In this document: one piece after another, positions 60,415 to 64,000 of the stretch
Numbering within the stretch: position 1 is the first letter of the stretch
Layout of the letters: each line of letters starts with the position of its first letter
DNA from: Bacillota bacterium
GTDB taxonomy: Bacteria; Bacillota; Clostridia; Lachnospirales; Bianqueaceae
DNA length: 64,000 nucleotides
Direction of reading: 5' to 3'
Assembly: GCA_017442735.1 (NCBI GenBank)
Contig: JAFRZE010000047.1
Location: forward strand, 1 to 64,000
The notes under the pieces: model-generated
What the model was told of the DNA's origin: nothing
Seen by the model: the letters and a program-made list of their open reading frames with translations, nothing else
Database searches by the model: none
Translations under genes and position numbers: made by a program

Positions 60415-61659
60415 ATGAACTGGAAACCGATCGTACTGATCATCGTTACCGCTGTCTATATTTATCATCTGATCCTGAATATCATTCATATGCGGTCGGC
60501 CAAAAATCCGATCCCTGAGAATGTTTCCGATGTTTATGATCCCGAAACCTACCACCAATGGCGCGCCTATCATGGAGAAAAATCCAGGTTTTCCATCTTC
60601 ACTTCCACTGTCTCGTTCATCCTGGAGGTGATCCTTCTTTCTTCCAATCTGTACGCTGCCTTCGCAAAACTGTTTATCCCGAACGACATTACTCAGCTGT
60701 TCGCGGTTCTGCTTCTCTCAGCGCTTTCTTCGCTTCTTCTGATCCCGTTTTCCTGGTATGAGACCATGAAGATCGAAGGAAAATACGGTTTCAATAAGAC
60801 GACGCCGAAAACCTTTATCCTGGATCAGATCAAAAGCTTTGTGATCGAACTGGGTCTTATGACAGGGATTGGCTATCTGCTGAGAAGTCTGCATGTTTTC
60901 CTGGGCGACTGGCTGATCGTAGCTTTCACTGCGGCCATGATGTTTTTCATCCTGTTATTTGCTTTCCTTTATCCGTTCTTCAGCCGGATCTTCAATAAAT
61001 TCACTCCGCTGGAAGACGGAGAGCTGAAAGACAAGCTTACCGCGCTGCTGGAAAAGAACGGCTACCATCCCCGCGCCATCGAAGTGATGGACGCTTCCCG
61101 CCGCACCACCAAGTCCAACGCGTATTTCACGGGCTTCGGCAAACTGAAGACCATCGTACTGTATGATACGCTGGTCGCCAGCATGACACCGGATGAGATC
61201 TGTGCCGTCTTCGCGCACGAGCTCGGACACGGACTTCACAAAGATACTTTGAGAAACCAGATTCTGACCTTCCTGCAGATGATCGTCCTGGGCGTTCTGG
61301 CATGGCTGACGCTTCGGACTCCGGACATGTTTCTTTCTTTCGGCTTTGACAAGGTCAATTACGGATTCGCGCTGATCCTGATCATGGGTGCCGAGTTTGC
61401 CCTGATCTCCCCGCTTTTTGCTCTTCTCATCAACTATTTCTCCCGCAAGGCGGAATACCTTGCGGATAGGCAGGCAGTAAAAGAAGGCTATGGGGCAGAA
61501 CTCATCAGCGCACTGAAAAAACTGGCCAGACAGAACTTTTCCGAGCTTTCACCGGATCCGCTTCTGGTAAAGCTTGAATACTCCCATCCGCCGCTCTCGG
61601 CGCGGATTGACGCCATCGAAAAAAGCCTGGCCAATCACGGCTTCAGGGAAGGAGAATGA
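60415..61659 (+). CDS. M48 (Ste24-like) membrane zinc protease
   Basis: 414 residues with about seven hydrophobic segments. The zinc site is HELGH with the third ligand in RKAEYLADRQAVKEG, the layout of Ste24/CAAX prenyl protease 1. The N-terminal region FEGKYGFN-like motif (KIEGKYGFNKTTPKTF) is also typical. Bacterial relatives are thought to act in membrane-protein quality control. First gene of a plus-strand operon. Confidence 0.92.
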   Translation: MNWKPIVLIIVTAVYIYHLILNIIHMRSAKNPIPENVSDVYDPETYHQWRAYHGEKSRFSIFTSTVSFILEVILLSSNLYAAFAKLFIPNDITQLFAVLLLSALSSLLLIPFSWYETMKIEGKYGFNKTTPKTFILDQIKSFVIELGLMTGIGYLLRSLHVFLGDWLIVAFTAAMMFFILLFAFLYPFFSRIFNKFTPLEDGELKDKLTALLEKNGYHPRAIEVMDASRRTTKSNAYFTGFGKLKTIVLYDTLVASMTPDEICAVFAHELGHGLHKDTLRNQILTFLQMIVLGVLAWLTLRTPDMFLSFGFDKVNYGFALILIMGAEFALISPLFALLINYFSRKAEYLADRQAVKEGYGAELISALKKLARQNFSELSPDPLLVKLEYSHPPLSARIDAIEKSLANHGFREGE

Positions 61660-61662
61660 TCT

Positions 61663-62853
61663 ATGGGAATCATTAGAGCCTTTACAAGTGCATTGCCCAG
61701 CGTCATCGATGAACAATGGCGGGAAGTCTTTGTGGCTGATGCCATGGGGGCGGACGTGCTCCTCATGCGCGGCCATAAACGTGTAGGCGCCCGCAGTGCC
61801 AATACACGTATGGATGATCAGGTCATCACGAACGGATCGATCATCATGGTAAACGAAGGCCAGGCCGTCATCGCCACAGCAAACGGCAAGATCGTGGATG
61901 TCTGTACCGAGCCCGGTGCGCATGAATTCCATGATCCGAATCAAAAGGACGGCTTCTTCCAGGGTGTCTTTTCGACTGCCCTGCAGCGCGTCGCCTATGG
62001 CGGCGGTGATGTACAGCCGATCGTTCACCGCGTGTATTATGTCAATATCATGGAATGCGGCGGCAACAAGTTCCATACCGCAGCACCGATCCCCTTTGCC
62101 GTGGGTGATGAGTCCCTGGGGCTCGATATGGACGGCGGACTTTCCCTGGGCGGCACCTATTCCTACCGAATCACAGACCCTGTCAAGTTTTACAAACTGC
62201 TCGTCGGCAACATCACCGGACAGTATACCCGACAGCAGCTGAATACCCAGGTCACCGCCTGTATGCTTTCCGCCCTCCAGCCGGCGACTTCGATCATGGC
62301 CGGAAAAGGCATGCGGCCATATCAGATCATCCAGAATACCGGCGAACTTTGTGAAGCACTGAAAGAAGCCACGAAAGAAGGATGGTTCGGCCAGCACGGT
62401 ATCGAGATCAGCAGTATTGCGATCGACAGCGTGACCGTCCATGGCGCCGAAGAGGTAAAAGAGGCGCAGAGAATCGCCATGCTGAAAGATCCTATGATGG
62501 CCCAGGCGACCATGATCAGCGCTGTGACCGACAGTGCGAAGATCGCCGGCGCGAATCCGGCCGGCGTGGGTGCGTTTCCCGGGATGGCTATGATGGGATC
62601 GTTCGGCACTGCGCAGCAGACTACGCCAAATCCGGTCGCTCCGTCCAAAAACGCCGATATGATCGCTTACCTGCGCGGACAGGCCCCGAAGCCCACCGCG
62701 AAAGATGAACGTGCGCTGGGTGTTGTCGGTCAGGACGGTGTCAAGCCCGCCGGCTCCAACAGTGCTGTCTGGATCTGCAGCTGCGGTGCCAGAAATACCG
62801 GCGGGAACTTCTGTACGGAGTGCGGAAAGAGAAAGATCGGAGGCGTTCTCTGA
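61663..62853 (+). CDS. YdjI-like SPFH protein with zinc ribbon
   Basis: 396 residues: an SPFH (band 7-like) domain over about residues 20-260 (QVITNGSIIMVNEGQAVI near the start, SYRITDPVKFYKLLVG in the middle), a Gly/Ala/Met-rich linker, and a C-terminal four-cysteine zinc ribbon CSCGARNTGGNFCTECGK. This is the layout of Bacillus YdjI, which takes part in membrane stress response. No membrane helix of its own. AAGGAG lies 9 bases before the ATG, overlapping the M48 stop. Confidence 0.88.
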   Translation: MGIIRAFTSALPSVIDEQWREVFVADAMGADVLLMRGHKRVGARSANTRMDDQVITNGSIIMVNEGQAVIATANGKIVDVCTEPGAHEFHDPNQKDGFFQGVFSTALQRVAYGGGDVQPIVHRVYYVNIMECGGNKFHTAAPIPFAVGDESLGLDMDGGLSLGGTYSYRITDPVKFYKLLVGNITGQYTRQQLNTQVTACMLSALQPATSIMAGKGMRPYQIIQNTGELCEALKEATKEGWFGQHGIEISSIAIDSVTVHGAEEVKEAQRIAMLKDPMMAQATMISAVTDSAKIAGANPAGVGAFPGMAMMGSFGTAQQTTPNPVAPSKNADMIAYLRGQAPKPTAKDERALGVVGQDGVKPAGSNSAVWICSCGARNTGGNFCTECGKRKIGGVL

Positions 62854-63905
62854 TGTTCCGGGTAGGTGTAATCGGTCTGGGTATGGGGAAAAGCCATGCC
62901 ATCGGTGTGCAAAAAGTTGCAGCAGCCATGGCTGAAAAGGGCACGGACCCGAGTCAGGATATTCCCGAGCTCTATTCTCTTTGCGATATCAATAAAGACA
63001 AACTCCGGAAAATCGGTGAAGAACTGTGTGTCGGCGATCTCTATGAGGATTACGGGGATATGCTTGCTGATCCTCTGCTGGATGCAGTCATTATCGCCTC
63101 CCCGGATCAGGATCATCGCCGCATGGCAGAAGATGCACTGGCTGCCGGCAAGCATGTACTCTGTGAAAAACCGCTGGCCCTTACCCGTGAAGACATCGAA
63201 GCGATCGTTCAGGCTGCGGATGCCAGCGACAAAGCTTTCATGGTAGGTCAGATCTGCCGTTTCACGCCCGGTTTCGTCCGGGCAAAGAAACTGATCGATG
63301 AAGGCGCCATCGGCGAGCTTTCCTATGTCGAATCCGAATACGCCCATGACTATACAGCCATCTACAACGCCGGTACCTGGCGCAGCGACCCGCTTCGCAA
63401 CGGTGTCGTAGGCGGCGGTTGTCATGCAGTCGATCTGCTCCGCTGGATCGCCGGTGATCCGGATCAGGTCATGGCTTACGGTACCCACAAGACATTTGCG
63501 GACGTAACGCCTTATGATGATACGCACATCGCGATCCTTCATTTTCCAAACGGCGTGATCGGCAAGGTATTCTGTTCCATCAGCAGCCGCAGAAGCTATA
63601 CCATGCGCTCGGTCTTCTACGGCACGAAGGGTACGATCATTACAGATAACACCAGCCCCTCCATGACACTTTTTACTTATGAAACTGATCCCGATCATCC
63701 GGACGGAAAGATCCGGGAAACGCAGATTCCCATCGACATCAATTCCCACAATGCTGCCGGCGAATTTGAAGCATTTTATGACGCAGTACGGACCGGTCGT
63801 CCAGTTGATACGCCGGCTGTGGAAGGCGCGAATACCATTGCTGTCTGTCATGCGATCATCGCTTCAAGTCTGACCGGCCGGCCGGTAACACCTGATTATT
63901 TCTAA
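62853..63905 (+). CDS. Gfo/Idh/MocA-family oxidoreductase
   Basis: 350 residues. The N-terminal Rossmann motif GVIGLGMGKSHA and catalytic CEKPLA loop are typical of NAD(P)-dependent sugar or inositol dehydrogenases; WRSDPLRNGVVGGGCHAVDLLRW forms the substrate side. The ATG overlaps the YdjI-like stop (TGATG) and has GGAGG 9 bases upstream. It may act on the same sugars as the TIM-barrel isomerases, but the substrate is unknown. Confidence 0.92.
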   Translation: MFRVGVIGLGMGKSHAIGVQKVAAAMAEKGTDPSQDIPELYSLCDINKDKLRKIGEELCVGDLYEDYGDMLADPLLDAVIIASPDQDHRRMAEDALAAGKHVLCEKPLALTREDIEAIVQAADASDKAFMVGQICRFTPGFVRAKKLIDEGAIGELSYVESEYAHDYTAIYNAGTWRSDPLRNGVVGGGCHAVDLLRWIAGDPDQVMAYGTHKTFADVTPYDDTHIAILHFPNGVIGKVFCSISSRRSYTMRSVFYGTKGTIITDNTSPSMTLFTYETDPDHPDGKIRETQIPIDINSHNAAGEFEAFYDAVRTGRPVDTPAVEGANTIAVCHAIIASSLTGRPVTPDYF

Positions 63906-63927
63906 GTCTCATCGGAAGGAGGACCTC

Positions 63928-64000
63928 ATGGCAATCCTTGGTGCTTTTATTGTTCCGCATCCGCCGCTGATCATTCCGGATGTCGGAAGAGGCGGAGAAA
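63928..64000 (+). CDS. MEMO/extradiol-dioxygenase-like protein, 5' part only
   Basis: Only the first 24 codons are in the window. They begin AILGAFIVPHPPLIIPDVGRG, the typical start of the class III extradiol dioxygenase-like part of AmmeMemoRadiSam proteins. AAGGAGG lies 6 bases before the ATG. Partial at the right edge. Confidence 0.75.
   Translation, partial: MAILGAFIVPHPPLIIPDVGRGGE

Overview
The window looks like chromosomal DNA of a low-to-mid GC Gram-positive anaerobe of the class Clostridia (Lachnospiraceae-like); the genus cannot be fixed from the sequence. The signs are WhiA next to a Crh-type HPr, HPr kinase/phosphorylase, a ROK glucokinase, AGGAGG ribosome sites before most genes, and TTGACA/TATAAT promoters with 17-base spacing. 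No prophage, insertion sequence, CRISPR array or rRNA operon is seen.

Layout. 0-11.5 kb: a PD-(D/E)XK nuclease-like gene followed by a hairpin repeat array, a cysteine-motif membrane protein, tRNA-Leu, an M19 dipeptidase, then the housekeeping block murB-whiA-crh-mntP, hprK-glcK, mrp and a secreted SGNH hydrolase, ending with tRNA-Glu and tRNA-Cys. 11.5-21 kb: accessory genes: GNAT, BspA-type LRR protein, an ABC exporter, a frameshifted PI3K/HipA-like kinase, a degenerate Hanks-type kinase and a divergent 573-residue protein of unknown function. 21-34 kb: a sugar isomerase, an MFS carrier, then a long minus-strand run of GH4 alpha-galactosidase, VanY, two M28 peptidases, a phosphoesterase, an aldo/keto reductase, VanZ, DUF4230, YhhN and LUD proteins. 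34-46 kb: threonine aldolase plus isomerase, small membrane proteins, an M20 peptidase with two membrane partners, a LOG protein, a ParC/ParE-type topoisomerase pair and an FRG protein. 46-60 kb: carbohydrate uptake and salvage: lipoprotein, complete CUT1 ABC importer, psuK-psuG, a TrkA-C protein, a kinase-acetyltransferase fusion, GH95 alpha-fucosidase and another isomerase. 60-64 kb: M48 protease, YdjI-like SPFH protein, Gfo/Idh/MocA dehydrogenase and the start of a MEMO-like gene.

Functionally the region joins carbon catabolite control (HPr kinase, a Crh whose His15 is replaced by Glu, glucokinase) to glycan and nucleoside use (GH4, GH95, CUT1 transporter, psuGK, three TIM-barrel isomerases, Gfo/Idh).

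The most unusual content is non-coding. (1) Three arrays at 1.1, 35.9 and 58.9 kb hold 17 inverted-repeat units. Each unit is exactly 37 bp, with 9-bp TAGCAAGGT/ACCTTGCTA arms around a variable 19-bp core that usually has a central A/T tract. Unit starts are 53 or 43 bp apart, mostly alternating. (2) Two diverged copies of a roughly 356-bp element at 23.5 and 51.8 kb lie in opposite orientation. They share a long-range stem and a set of mutually exclusive CTGGGCGAG/CTCGCCCAG pairings. I do not recognise either family.
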